In this document: in pieces, positions 1 through 7,928 of the stretch | Numbering within the stretch: the first letter of the stretch is position 1 | How the letters are laid out: every line of letters begins with the position of its first letter | Source of the DNA: Prorocentrum cordatum | Lineage: Eukaryota > Sar > Dinophyceae > Prorocentrales > Prorocentraceae | DNA: 20,000 nucleotides | Reading direction: 5' to 3' | NCBI GenBank assembly: GCA_963575745.1 | Contig: CAUYUJ010014270.1 | Location: 150,001-170,000 of the forward strand | Notes under the pieces: generated by a model | The model's database searches: none | What the model was told of the DNA's origin: nothing | The model's input: the letters and a program-made list of their open reading frames with translations, nothing else | Program-made: the position numbers and the translations under genes

Positions 1-541
1 GATGGCCTCCAAGTCCGCCCAACATGGTCCAAGACGGCCTCCAAAGACGGTCCAAGAGAGTCCAAGACGGCCAGACGGCCCAAGAGGCCCCCCAGAGGCC
101 TCCCAGACGGCCCAAGAGGCCTCCAAGAGGTCCTCCAGGAGGGCCCGAAGAGGCCGAAATCATCGATTTTTCTTAGAAGGGTTTTGGAATGTGCTTCTTC
201 TCGGCATTCCGACTGCTCAAGACGGCCCAAGAGGCACCCAAGATCGCCTAAGAGGCCCCCAGGAGGGCCCCATGACGGCCCAAGTGGCCTCCAAGACGGC
301 CCCAAGAGGGCCCAGGAGACCTCCAACACGGCCAAGATGGCCTCCAAGACGCCCAAGATGGCCTCCAAGACGGCCCCGAAGCGCCCCAAGAGGGCCCCCA
401 ATCGGCCCAGAAAGGCCTCCCAAACGGCTCCCGACGGCGTCAGACGTGCCAGGAACCCACCAAGATGGCCGAAGTTGGCTCGAAGCTGGCCCAAGAGGGC
501 CCAAGAGGCCCCCAAGAGGGCCTCCAGGAAGGCCCGAAAAG

Positions 542-584
542 GCCACAATCATTGATTTCCCATTGGTTTTTGAAGGATTGTGGC
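542..584. other. Linker hairpin inside the array (copy)
   Basis: The AT-richer linker has a perfect 9-bp inverted repeat, GCCACAATC at 542-550 and GATTGTGGC at 576-584, around a 25-nt loop. The same hairpin is intact at 2256-2298 and nearly intact in the inverted copy near 1090-1128 and at 3755-3797. Other linkers, near 160, 1481 and 1861, keep the TTTTGAAGGATT-like half but have lost the partner. Confidence 0.7.
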
Positions 585-718
585 ATTTGCTGTTTTCTGC
601 CGTCCGACGGCCCGAGACGGCCCAAGATCGCCCAAAGAACGCCGAAAGGTCGCCCAAGAGGCCTCCAGGATGGCCCCAGAACTGCCCAAGAGGGCCCCCA
701 GACGGCACAGGAGGCCTT

Positions 719-1182
719 GAAGACGCCTACGGCGAGTCACCGCCGCCCCCTGCCTTGATGGAAGCGCCTATGTGGCCGAACGTTGAGGCCAGACCTGCCA
801 AGCTATCGGACCATGAGTTCCCCGAATCGGTTTGGAAAGCCTTCGGGGAACACGTGAGCATCTTGAATGTCATCTTGGCCGTCTGGAGGCCATTTTGACC
901 CTTTCGGGCCTTCCTGGAGGACGTCTTGGAGGGCTCTTGGGCCGTCTTAGAGGCAATCTTGAGCGACTTGGAGACCTCTTGGGCTGTCTTGGGGGCCTCT
1001 TGGGGCTGTGTCTTGGGCCTCTTGGGCGATCTGTGGGGGCACTTGGGCCGTCTCGGGCCGTCGGAAGGCAGAACAAAAGCAAATGCCACAATCCTTCAAA
1101 AACCCATGGGAAATCAATGATTGTTGCCTTTTCGGGCCTTCCAGGGGGCCCTCTTGGAGGCCTCGTGGGCCGTCTTGGGCAA
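719..1182 (-). repeat. Inverted arm 1 of a ~460-bp inverted repeat inside the array
   Basis: Read on the minus strand, this segment matches 2206-2666 read on the plus strand from end to end with scattered substitutions. The matching order includes GACGCCTACGGCGA, a stretch around the sequence GGAAGCGCCTATGTGGCC, the unit repeats, and the linker containing AACCCATGGG and AATCAATGATTG. It is the only large part of 1-3941 in the opposite orientation to the rest, so it is best explained by an inversion or an inverted duplication. The arms are separated by about 1 kb of array and the 117-bp conserved block. Confidence 0.85.
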
Positions 1183-1198
1183 TATTAGGGCCCCCCTA

Positions 1199-1315
1199 GC
1201 GCTTCGGCCCGTCCCGCCGGGGTCCCTGGAGGATTGCCCAGGACCGCAACGTCCACAAAAAATACTCCCTGAAACGGCCGTTTCGCTCGGGACATCCTCA
1301 ACAAATCGCGAAGAT
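1199..1315 (+). repeat. 117-bp conserved non-array block, copy 1
   Basis: It runs from GCGCTTCGGCCCG to AATCGCGAAGAT and is nearly identical, with the same length, to 2762-2878. It contains the perfect 14-bp palindrome GAAACGGCCGTTTC at 1271-1284. Both copies are followed by the same array start (GATGGCCTCCAA, then CCGCCCAA and GGTCCAAGACGG). The first bases of the window show that same array start, so a further copy probably lies just left of position 1. That makes the block a marker for a super-repeat of roughly 1.3-1.6 kb. Confidence 0.88.
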
Positions 1316-2205
1316 TGCCCAAGATGGCCTCCAAGTCCGCCCAACATGGTCCAAGACGGCCTCCAAGACGGCCCAAGAGAGTCCAAGACGGCCCAAGACG
1401 GCCCAAGAGGCCCCCCAGATGCCTCCCAGACGGCCCAAGAGGCCTCCAAGAGGTCCTCCAGGAGGGCCCGAAGAGGCCGAAATCAAAAAGTTTTCTTAGG
1501 TTGTTGACGGATTTTGGAATTTGCTTCGTCTCGGCATTCCGACTGCTCAAGACGGCCCAAGGGGCACCCAAGATCGCCCAAGAGGCCCCCAAGAGGGCTC
1601 CATGACGGCCCAAGTGGCCTCCAAGACGGCCCAAGAGGCCTCCAACACGCCCAAGATGGCCTCTAAGACGCCCAAGATGGACTCCAAGACGGCCCCGAAG
1701 CGCCCCAAGAGGGCCCCCAGTCGGCCCAGAAAGGCTTCCCAAACGGTTCCCGACGACGTCAGACGTGCCAGGAACCCACCAAGATGGCCGAAGTTGGCTC
1801 GAAGCTGGCCCAAGACGGCCCAAGAGGCCCTCAAGAGGGCCTCCAGGAAGGCCAGAAAAGGCCAAAAACCTTTGAATGGCCCAAGGTGTTCAAAGGATTG
1901 TGGCATGTCCTTCTGTTCGGCCCCGACGGCGCGAGACGGCCCAAGATCGCCCAAAGATCGCCGAAAGATCGCCCAAGAGGCCTCCAAGATGGCCCCAGAA
2001 CGGCCCAAGAGGGCCCCAAGACGGCCCCAAGAGGCCCCCAAGACGGCACAGGAGGCCTTTAAGACGCACAAGATGGCCTCCAAGACGGCCCTGGAGCAGT
2101 CCAAGAGGGCCCCAAGTCGGCCCAGAGAGGCCCCCCACACTGCTTCCGACGGCGTCAGACGGACCAGGAGCCCACCAAGACGGCCGAACATGGTCCTAAG
2201 ATGGC

Positions 2206-2666
2206 CAAGACGGCGCAAGAGGCCTCCAAGAGGGCCCCCAGGAAGGCCCGAAAAGGCCACAATCATTGATGTCCCATGGGTTTTTGAAGGATTGTGGCAT
2301 TTGCTTCTTGTTCTGCCTTCCGACGGCCCGAGACGGCCCAAGTGCCCCCAAAGATCGCCCAAGAGGCCCAAGACACGGCCCCACGAGGCCCCCAAGACGA
2401 CCCAAGATGCCTCCAAGACGCTCAAGATGGCCTCCAAGACGGTTCAAGAGCCCTCCAAGACGTCCTCCAAGAAGGCCCGAAAGGGTCAAAATGGCCTCCA
2501 GACGGCCAAGATGACATTCAAGATGCTCACGTGTTCCCCGAAGGCTTTCCAAACCGATTCGGGGAAAACATGGTCCGATAGCTTGGCAGGTCTGGCCTCA
2601 ACGTTCGGCCACATAGGCGCTTCCATCAAGGCAGAGGGCGGCGGTGATTCGCCGTAGGCGTCTTCC
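2206..2666 (+). repeat. Inverted arm 2 of the ~460-bp inverted repeat
   Basis: This is the plus-oriented partner of 719-1182. A third, truncated copy in the same orientation lies at about 3700-3941; it stops at GACGGTTC, where unrelated sequence (GTGCTGCTCAGCAC, a 6-bp hairpin) begins. The distal 200 bp of the arm, 2490-2657, is not made of the short unit and looks like captured single-copy sequence that was duplicated with the array. Confidence 0.85.
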
Positions 2667-2761
2667 ATCCGCCGCCCCCTGTCGACTCATCGCAGGGGTG
2701 CCTGGCGTGCTAGACCCTCTCGGTTTTGGTTTTGGTTCGTTCTCCAAAAGAACTCCCCCTG

Positions 2762-2878
2762 GCGCTTCGGCCCGTCCCGCCGGGGTCCCGGGAGGATTGC
2801 CCAAGACAGCAACGTCCACAAACAATCCTCCCTGAAACGGCCGTTTCGCTCGGGACATCCTCAACAAATCGCGAAGAT
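2762..2878 (+). repeat. 117-bp conserved non-array block, copy 2
   Basis: This is the second copy of the block at 1199-1315, with the palindrome GAAACGGCCGTTTC at 2834-2847 in the same relative position (72 bp from the block start in both). It differs by only a few substitutions, clearly fewer than the surrounding short units. On its left is a unique stretch, about 2680-2761, that the first copy lacks. Confidence 0.88.
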
Positions 2879-3941
2879 GGCCCAAGATGGCCTCCAAATT
2901 CCGCCCAAGATGGTCCAAGACGGCCTCCAAGACGGCCCAAGAGAGTCCAAGACGGCCCAAGAGGCCCCCCAGATGCCGCCCAGGCGGCCCAAGAGGCCTC
3001 CAAGAGGTCCTCCAGGAGGGCCCGACGAGGCCGAAATCCTTGATTGTTCTTAAGTTTTTGAAGTATTTTGGAATGTGCTTCGTCTCGGCATTCCGACTGC
3101 TCAAGACGGCCCAAGAGGCACCCAAGATCGCCCAAGAGGCACCCAAGGGGGCCCGCCCAAGATGGCCTCCAAGACGGCCCCGAAGCGCCCCAAGAGGGCC
3201 CACAGTCGGCCCAGAAAGGCTTCCCAAACGGCTCCCGACGGCGTCAGACGTGCCAGGAACCCACCAAGATGGCCGAAGTTGGCTCGAAGCTGGCCCAAGA
3301 CGGCCCAAGAGGCCCCCAAGAAGGCCTCCAGGAAGGCCAGAAAAGGCCAAAAACCTTGATTGTCCCATCGTGATCGAAGGATTTTGGCATGTCCTTCTTT
3401 TCGGCCTTCCGACGGCCCGAGACGGCCCAAGAGCCCCCAAAGATCGCCGAAATATCGCCAAAGAGGCCTCCAAGATGGCCCCAGAACGGCCCAAGAGGGC
3501 CCCAAGACGGCCCCAAGACGGCCCCAAGAGGCCCCCAAGACGGCACAGGAGGCCTTTAAGACGCCCAAGATGGCCTCCAAGACGGCCCTGGAGCAGTCCA
3601 AGAGGGCCCCAAGTCGGCCCAGAGAGGCCCCCCACACTGCTTCCGACGGCGTCAGACGGACCAGGAGCCCACCAAGACGGCCGAACATGGCCCTAAGATG
3701 GCCCAAGACGGCGCAAGAGGCCTCCAAGAGGGCCCCCAGGAAGGCCCGAAATGGCAACAATCATTGATTTCCCATGGGTATTTGAAGGATTGTGGCATTT
3801 GCTTTTTGTTCTGCCTTCCGACGGCCCGAGACGGCCCAAGTGCCCCCAAAGATCGCCCAAGAGGCCCAAGACACGGCCCCAAGAGGCCCCAAAGTCGGCC
3901 CAAGATGCCTCCAAGACGCTCAAGATGGCTTCCAAGACGGT

Positions 3942-4694
3942 TCGTGCTGCTCAGCACACCGTGCTCCTCATTCGCATTGTGGTAGTCGCTTTCAAACAGT
4001 CAGCAATGCACTCCCCCAGGCGGTCATCCTCCACATCCTGCTCGACCTGTGTCATGTTCTGGATGCTTATGTAAGTTCCTACTGTAAGCTGCGCGGGATG
4101 CGCCAAGAGTCCATGACTTCCCTAGTGTCATGAACTTTTCGACACGCCCCGATGTGAAATGCTCAATCTGAGCGGGCTGACTTCAGGGCAGTAGCAAACC
4201 ACATGGTTGGAAACCATGCGAAGCCACGTGAAACCTTTGGCACCGCTGGCCCATACATGCGACAGCCTTGCATCAAAACAGCGATTTGCATGGTGGCTAT
4301 ATATTTACCCAGACCCCCACTGACGTGATGTTTTCACATCGACCCCAAGAAAGTCTGGACCCCTATCCCAGGACCGGATTTTCATCCTGAATCGTTTCTG
4401 GACGGTCCCGGGGCCCGGCAAGGGCCCCCGGAGGCCAAAAGTAGCGAGAAACCTCCCGTCGTGACTCTTTCACAGGGCGAGGTGGTCTGGGCATCCAGTT
4501 GCCGCCACTAACAGGGCTCGAACGTGCAAGACGGGCCTCGCGAAGCTGCCCACTCGCCGTCGCTCGGACGCCCAGTTCCCGTGCAATTTTTTCTGGCCTC
4601 GTGCGTGTTTGTTTTTTTGCTCGATGGTCCAGGAGTGTCCTCGATGGTCCTCGCCGAGAATAAATGCACACGTCCGAGCGATGCCAAGCCTTAA
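3942..4694. other. Stretch without a recognisable gene
   Basis: After the array breaks off at 3941 the sequence becomes ordinary complexity. I see a short hairpin (GTGCTG-CT-CAGCAC, 3944-3957) and a 7-bp stem around 4203-4220 (CATGGTT, then AACCATG). A 102-residue open frame on the minus strand at 4363-4671 resembles nothing I know and has no spliced-leader trace next to it. No RNA gene was recognised. Confidence 0.5.
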
Positions 4695-4880
4695 GTCGGG
4701 CCTGTCCCCCTACAGGGGGACTTTCGGCGAAAAATTAAAAATAGTCAGAAAATAATCCCAAAATAGTCCAAAAATAGTCTGGGGACCATTCTTTGGGGTA
4801 TCGTTTGACCTATGTTTGGTGCATTTTTGGGGGCATGTTTCATTGTTCGTCGACACTCCCCGTAGGGGGACGGGCCCGAC
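4695..4880. mobile_element. MITE-like element with ~45-bp terminal inverted repeats
   Basis: The left end (4695 onward, GTCGGGCCTGTCCCCCTAC) is matched by the right end read in reverse from 4880 (GTCGGGCCCGTCCCCCTAC). The match continues inward as TTTCGGCGAAAAATTAAA against TGTCGACGAACAATGAAA, so each arm is about 45 bp. The left arm also contains a tight hairpin, GTCCCCC-TACA-GGGGGAC. The 95-bp middle is AT-rich with repeated AATAGTC words and has no coding capacity. Arm length, total length of 186 bp and lack of genes fit a miniature inverted-repeat transposable element. I cannot see a clear target-site duplication, so the outer boundary could shift by a few bases. Confidence 0.7.
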
Positions 4881-5025
4881 ATGAGCCGAGCCCATGCCGA
4901 CGGCGCCCCACCGGCGTGGCCCGGCCCCGAGGCGGGCCTCCACACAGCGGAGAGGCCTCTCCGAGGGCGGGCGGGGCCCGCCGTGCGCGGGGGCAACGTC
5001 GGCAGCAGCGGCGGGTCGGCGCTCG

Positions 5026-5142
5026 TCGTCGTCGTCGTCGCCAGATCGCCGTCGTCAACACATCGTCGTCGTCATCACATCGTCGTCGTCATCATATCGT
5101 CGTCATCGTCGTCATCATATCGTCGTCGTCGTCGTCAATAGA

Positions 5143-5175
<33 letters not shown>

Positions 5176-5178
5176 GAG
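5026..5178. repeat. Compound triplet repeat (CGT/CAT, then GGC)
   Basis: GTC/GTCATC triplets run from 5026, interrupted by AACA and ATAT words roughly every 25-30 bp. They pass directly into an uninterrupted GGC run near 5153-5178. Serine, arginine or valine homopolymer frames on both strands follow from the triplets and are not evidence of a gene. Confidence 0.9.
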
Positions 5179-5289
5179 CCTCGCTCGCCCTGAGGGGTCC
5201 GGGCACCGCGCGAGGAACGGGGCGGCAAGCGAGGAGGCGTGCAGCGACGCAGTCACTCCCCAGTTGCCGCCGCGCGACCTGGGAGGACG

Positions 5290-5465
5290 GATAGCTGATA
5301 GGCAAATTTTCCACCACCACCACCATAAGTAGGGAGGAGGAAGAGGAAGAGGAGGAAGAGGAGGAAGAGGAGGAGGAGGAGGAGGAAGAGGAGGACCTCC
5401 TCATTCTCCATTCTCCCCCGTCCTGCACATGGTAGTGGTAGTGGAAAATGTTCCTATCAGCAGCA
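5290..5465. repeat. Foldback repeat flanking a GGA tract
   Basis: The left arm, 5290-5326 (GCTGATAGGCAAATTTTCCA followed by CCACCACC triplets), is matched in reverse orientation by 5429-5465 (TAGTGGAAAATG, then TTCCTATCAGCAGC). The core TGATAGG..ATTTTCCA..ACCA is conserved and the triplet part has diverged. The two arms enclose the GGA/GAA tract at 5331-5396. Translations of the two arms on opposite strands still resemble each other (ADRQIFHHHHH and ADRNIFHYHYH), which reflects the DNA homology rather than coding. Confidence 0.65.
5331..5396 (+). repeat. GGA/GAA purine triplet tract
   Basis: About 66 bp of GGA and GAA triplets on the plus strand lie between the two arms of the foldback. The strand asymmetry is complete (no pyrimidines), so the tract could adopt triplex or G-rich structures. 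It ends at the small palindrome GAGGACCTCCTC. Confidence 0.9.
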
Positions 5466-6098
5466 CCCCGCTGCAGTCGAACGAAGGAGGCAGGATGCAG
5501 GGAAAATGAGTGGCACGGCCCCTGGACGCCCCATCCGGACGCCTCCATGGATGACTCAGTCGTCTAACTCCGCGCTTCCGAACCCGACTCCTCTGGCACG
5601 CACCAGCGAGTCCGCTCTGGACTTTCTGGGAGTGCATTGGGATCTACCACGTCCACTCTTGATGCTGTGGAAATGAACACCGAATCAAGACGGAGGCAGA
5701 ATCGAGACAATACCGGGCCGACATAGATCGGAAACCTGTGAGAATTGGCGGGTTTGGAGGATGCATCGGGCGCCGCGGCCGTTTCAGGCATTCCGGAACG
5801 CTCCAAGAGCGTCCCCGAACGCTCCGGAACAGATTCACCTCGATTCGAGGCCTGCCTGACAGGTCCGCTCCAAAGTCCCGCAGACAGTCGGACCTGGTCC
5901 AGAAGAACCTCCCTCGAGAGCATGAGACCCTCCGTCGGCCCAAACAAGCCGACAATCCAAGGGTACCCTGCCCAGGATGCAAAATAACGTCCAACAAGCA
6001 CGAAAAACACTCGGGTAGCCTCCCAGAACCGACCTCGATCGTATACTTCGTTGTCACCGCATGGGAGCCTCCCATACCATCGTGTCGGCTCTTGCGAA
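5466..6098. other. Intergenic stretch, no supported gene
   Basis: A 184-residue open frame on the minus strand (5564-6118) is the longest, but it shows no motif I recognise, no spliced-leader relic and no convincing neighbour. Near 5790-5840 there are short repeats of GAACGCTCC/GAGCGT words (GGAACGCTCCAAGAGCGT), giving VPERSG-like peptides, which suggests a decayed tandem repeat rather than an exon. Confidence 0.45.
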
Positions 6099-6182
6099 TC
6101 GACGCTAATCGACACCAAGTCGACGTTAATCGACGCTAAATCGACGCTACTCGACGCTAACCGACGCTAAGTCGGCGCTATC
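6099..6182 (+). repeat. Tandem array with alternating 10/11-bp spacing (TCGACGCTAA)
   Basis: The unit TCGACGCTAA (variants TCGACACCAAG, TCGACGTTAA, CCGACGCTAAG) starts at 6099, 6109, 6120, 6130, 6141, 6151, 6161 and 6172. The steps are 10, 11, 10, 11, 10, 10 and 11, averaging 10.4 bp. Degenerate traces (CAGACGCTAG, CTACGCTC) continue to about 6210. It lies about 390 bp beyond the 3' end of the sulfotransferase gene. Confidence 0.92.
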
Positions 6183-6601
6183 TCATCGACTCCCAGACGC
6201 TAGTCTACGCTCATGCCGAGTCGGGACTAACAGACAATATTTTCGTAACGGCTTTCCAATTGCAGTATGCACGACGGTCCTATGAACTAGTATCCGATAC
6301 TAGCATGCGCCAGAGATTGGTATCGACCACCCCCGTCACTCATTGCAACAAAAAACTGTATATATGAGCTTTTACCTTGAGCTGCAGCTCGCTGGATACT
6401 GCTGCGTGAAAAGCGCTGCTACCCTGGGCTGCAGCGCCATGCAATTACGTAAATACCCCAGCATTACTCATCCCACACGGCACTTGAACGAGAGATGGAC
6501 ATGTTTGGTTCGCGCGTGAATTTCTGTCCTGAGTCCTGAATGTTGTTCCTTGAACGTGCCCCCCTGTTTTTCGTGATTTTGATTTTTTGCTGGGAGGCCC
6601 A
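6183..6601. other. 3' flank of the sulfotransferase gene
   Basis: Apart from decayed ends of the previous array, I see two small palindromes: CTAGTATC-C-GATACTAG at 6287-6303 and the perfect 12-mer GAGCTGCAGCTC at 6379-6390. At 6566-6589 the plus strand is T-rich. Read in the direction of the gene this is an A-rich stretch (AAAAAATCAAAATCACGAAA) 13-36 bp past the stop codon. It could be ordinary 3' UTR or a decayed poly(A) remnant of a retroposed copy. Confidence 0.45.
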
Positions 6602-7762
6602 TTAGAACGCGCACAGCTGAGGCTGTGCACTCACTTCCTGGCACAAGCGCAGGGCCTGTATCTTCAGATCTGCCAGGCGGCTGCTGCAAATGATGCGTTT
6701 CCCCGTCAAGCCTGAAATGTTGTCAATACTTCTCTCAAACAGCGCCAACGCGTGGAGGAAAACGCGCACGTCCACCTGGATAAGGTTGGAGAGGCTCCGG
6801 AAATTCTCTGGGCTCAGGTCGCTGTGATGATGCTCGGGCACCCCGTGCTTGATGTGCGAGAGTTCGGAACCGTTCGGAGCTGTCTGCACACACTCGCAGT
6901 CTGGCGGCAGCGTGCCTGTGATGTAGAACCGGAAGGCACAAACGGATTCTGGGTACAGATCCGTGATGCCATTGAACGTCAGGCTCTGGAGGCCCAGCTT
7001 CGCAGTCACCAGGTCGGGCTCCAGCTGGTCAACGTCGGCGTGGTGCCCGGCACGCGTGGCCAGGTATCTCGCCTGCATGTTCCAGGGGTTGTAGCAGTTA
7101 TAATCGAAGAGCTGTTTGGGGGGGCCTGGGCCCGTGCGGTTCTTGCAATCACCCCGTTCGTTGCAAGTTAGATTCGTTAATGTGTGATTCGAAGATGTGA
7201 ACATGCCGATCCATTCAGATAGGCCGTCCAACAGAATCGACGAACTATCTCTCGGGAATTTGAAACGCTTCGTTGCCATGTGCACCGCCCAAAAACTATA
7301 CTTGCACATCAGAAACTGAGACATGACATGCTCCACTGGGTGTCTTAGAAACGACATGAGAAATACCCTGGAGTGCCTTTCCGTATTCAATATGGGCTGC
7401 TCGTGATTCGTCTCGACTCGGATCCCTCGCGCCACAAGCTTCTTGGCGTCCTCGTAGAAAGATGTGCCCGAGCATTTAGGAATGTGCACGATCATGACTG
7501 AGGAATACCTTCTTACCAAGCTCCCCTTCCCCTCAGGAGCGCTGCCTTGTGGACGCGGCGGCGGCGGAAAGACCCAAGACTGGGCAACCGAAGTCGGCAT
7601 CGCAGGCCCCTTGCTCCGAGTCGGCGTGCGCCCCCCAAAAAAAACCCAGAGCTGCAGGCCGCGCCCCCCCACGGGGCAGTCCAGCCACAGCCATGCCGCA
7701 CACATGCAGAGCGTTGCCAATATTGGTATGAGAGATCCCGCGGGTGATCTCGCCATGCACAT
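6602..7762 (-). CDS. Sulfotransferase-family protein (type II membrane, PAPS-dependent)
   Basis: The 386-residue protein has a hydrophobic segment at residues 10-28, fitting a signal anchor of a Golgi type II membrane enzyme. A proline-rich stem follows (about 65-80), then the sulfotransferase fold. VHIPKCSGTSF (92-102) is the 5'-phosphosulfate-binding loop with the catalytic-type lysine. SFLRHPVEHVMSQF (137-150) is the 3'-phosphate-binding region with its Arg and a downstream Ser. YNPWNMQARYL (224-234) is a typical substrate-side segment. N-glycosylation sites at about 192, 197 and 208 agree with a lumenal domain. From the family (Sulfotransfer_2, 2-O-sulfotransferase-like), it should move sulfate from PAPS to a glycan or similar acceptor; the acceptor is unknown. 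The start is the first ATG; a second ATG two codons later is equally possible. The frame is uninterrupted, and spliced-leader relics lie about 85-135 bp upstream, suggesting a retroposed, intronless copy. Confidence 0.88.
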   Translation of the reverse strand: MCMARSPAGSLIPILATLCMCAAWLWLDCPVGGRGLQLWVFFGGRTPTRSKGPAMPTSVAQSWVFPPPPRPQGSAPEGKGSLVRRYSSVMIVHIPKCSGTSFYEDAKKLVARGIRVETNHEQPILNTERHSRVFLMSFLRHPVEHVMSQFLMCKYSFWAVHMATKRFKFPRDSSSILLDGLSEWIGMFTSSNHTLTNLTCNERGDCKNRTGPGPPKQLFDYNCYNPWNMQARYLATRAGHHADVDQLEPDLVTAKLGLQSLTFNGITDLYPESVCAFRFYITGTLPPDCECVQTAPNGSELSHIKHGVPEHHHSDLSPENFRSLSNLIQVDVRVFLHALALFERSIDNISGLTGKRIICSSRLADLKIQALRLCQEVSAQPQLCAF

Positions 7763-7847
7763 TCACTGGACCCTCGCTGGTATAAAGGTTGACTGCTTAG
7801 GTACAGTTGCTCTGGTTTCCAGTTATTGGTGATTGGGTTAATATATA

Positions 7848-7860
7848 TTTAAGCCACTGG
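7848..7860 (-). other. Possible third, decayed DinoSL relic
   Basis: Directly after the second relic the minus strand reads CCAGTGGCTTAAA. With a 2-nt deletion this aligns to CCATTTTGGCTCAAG at about 10 of 13 positions and sits exactly where an older relic should be. The match is short, so chance is possible. The rest of the 5' leader down to the ATG is AT-rich (TTAAATATATATTAACCC). Confidence 0.45.
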
Positions 7861-7875
7861 CTTGAACAAAAATGG
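7861..7875 (-). other. DinoSL relic, second copy, truncated to 15 nt
   Basis: Minus-strand CCATTTTTGTTCAAG follows the first relic with no gap and matches the last 15 nt of the leader, CCATTTTGGCTCAAG, at 13 of 15 positions. The length is exactly what is expected if the AG inside an older relic's CCGTAG was used as the acceptor in a later trans-splicing event, leaving CCATTTTGGCTCAAG behind the new leader. Confidence 0.82.
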
Positions 7876-7897
7876 CTTGAGCCAAAATGGATACGGA
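7876..7897 (-). other. DinoSL relic, outermost full-length copy (sulfotransferase gene)
   Basis: Read on the minus strand, this 22-nt site is TCCGTATCC followed by ATTTTGGCTCAAG. It equals the published dinoflagellate spliced leader except for one base (GTAGCC has become GTATCC), 21 of 22. Its direction is that of the gene at 6602-7762. A leader is added to mRNA by trans-splicing and is not normally encoded at a gene, so its presence in genomic DNA marks reinsertion of a trans-spliced mRNA. Confidence 0.9.
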
Positions 7898-7928
7898 CAA
7901 ACGTCATTGCGCTCTTGGGTTTTTTTTA

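Larger units (their letters stand above)
1..3941. repeat. Large degenerate 10-11 bp GC-rich tandem array with higher-order structure
   Basis: The whole stretch is built from variants of a unit near AAGACGGCCC (AAGATGGCCTCC, AAGAGGCCCCC, AAGAGAGTCC). Between 2884 and 3023 I counted 13 steps between successive AAGA-like cores; they are 9-12 bp and average about 10.7. The unit has almost no stop triplets in any frame, so long open frames run on both strands (for example 1521-2657 plus, 2598-3635 minus). They give low-complexity peptides rich in KTAQEAP, PRRPKRPP or GRLGGLLG, and I do not regard them as genes. AT-richer linkers of about 60 bp interrupt the array near 160, 546, 1481, 1861, 2258, 3033, 3346 and 3757, with an inverted one near 1060. 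Most of the array has one orientation, but 719-1182 is flipped. It ends abruptly at about 3941, in the middle of a copy that continues at 2430. Confidence 0.93.

Noticed and set aside
1-3760. Long open frames on both strands giving Pro/Arg/Lys-rich or Gly/Leu/Trp-rich proteins of up to about 380 residues
   Set aside because: The 10-11 bp unit has almost no stop triplets, so every frame stays open. The peptides are translations of the repeat and differ by frame; no domain, start context or leader relic supports them.
1-3941. CRISPR-like array of repeats and spacers
   Set aside because: Repeats are degenerate 10-11 bp units without unique spacers, and the window is eukaryotic.
4497-4520. Possible tRNA T-loop (CGTTCGAGCC on the minus strand)
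   Set aside because: The flanking bases do not pair as a T stem and no acceptor or anticodon stem could be found.
5564-6118. 184-residue minus-strand open frame as a gene
   Set aside because: No motif, no leader relic, and part of it comes from decayed short repeats (VPERSG-like words).
6752-7171. Plus-strand 139-residue frame inside the sulfotransferase gene
   Set aside because: Antisense shadow; the minus strand carries the conserved PAPS-binding motifs.
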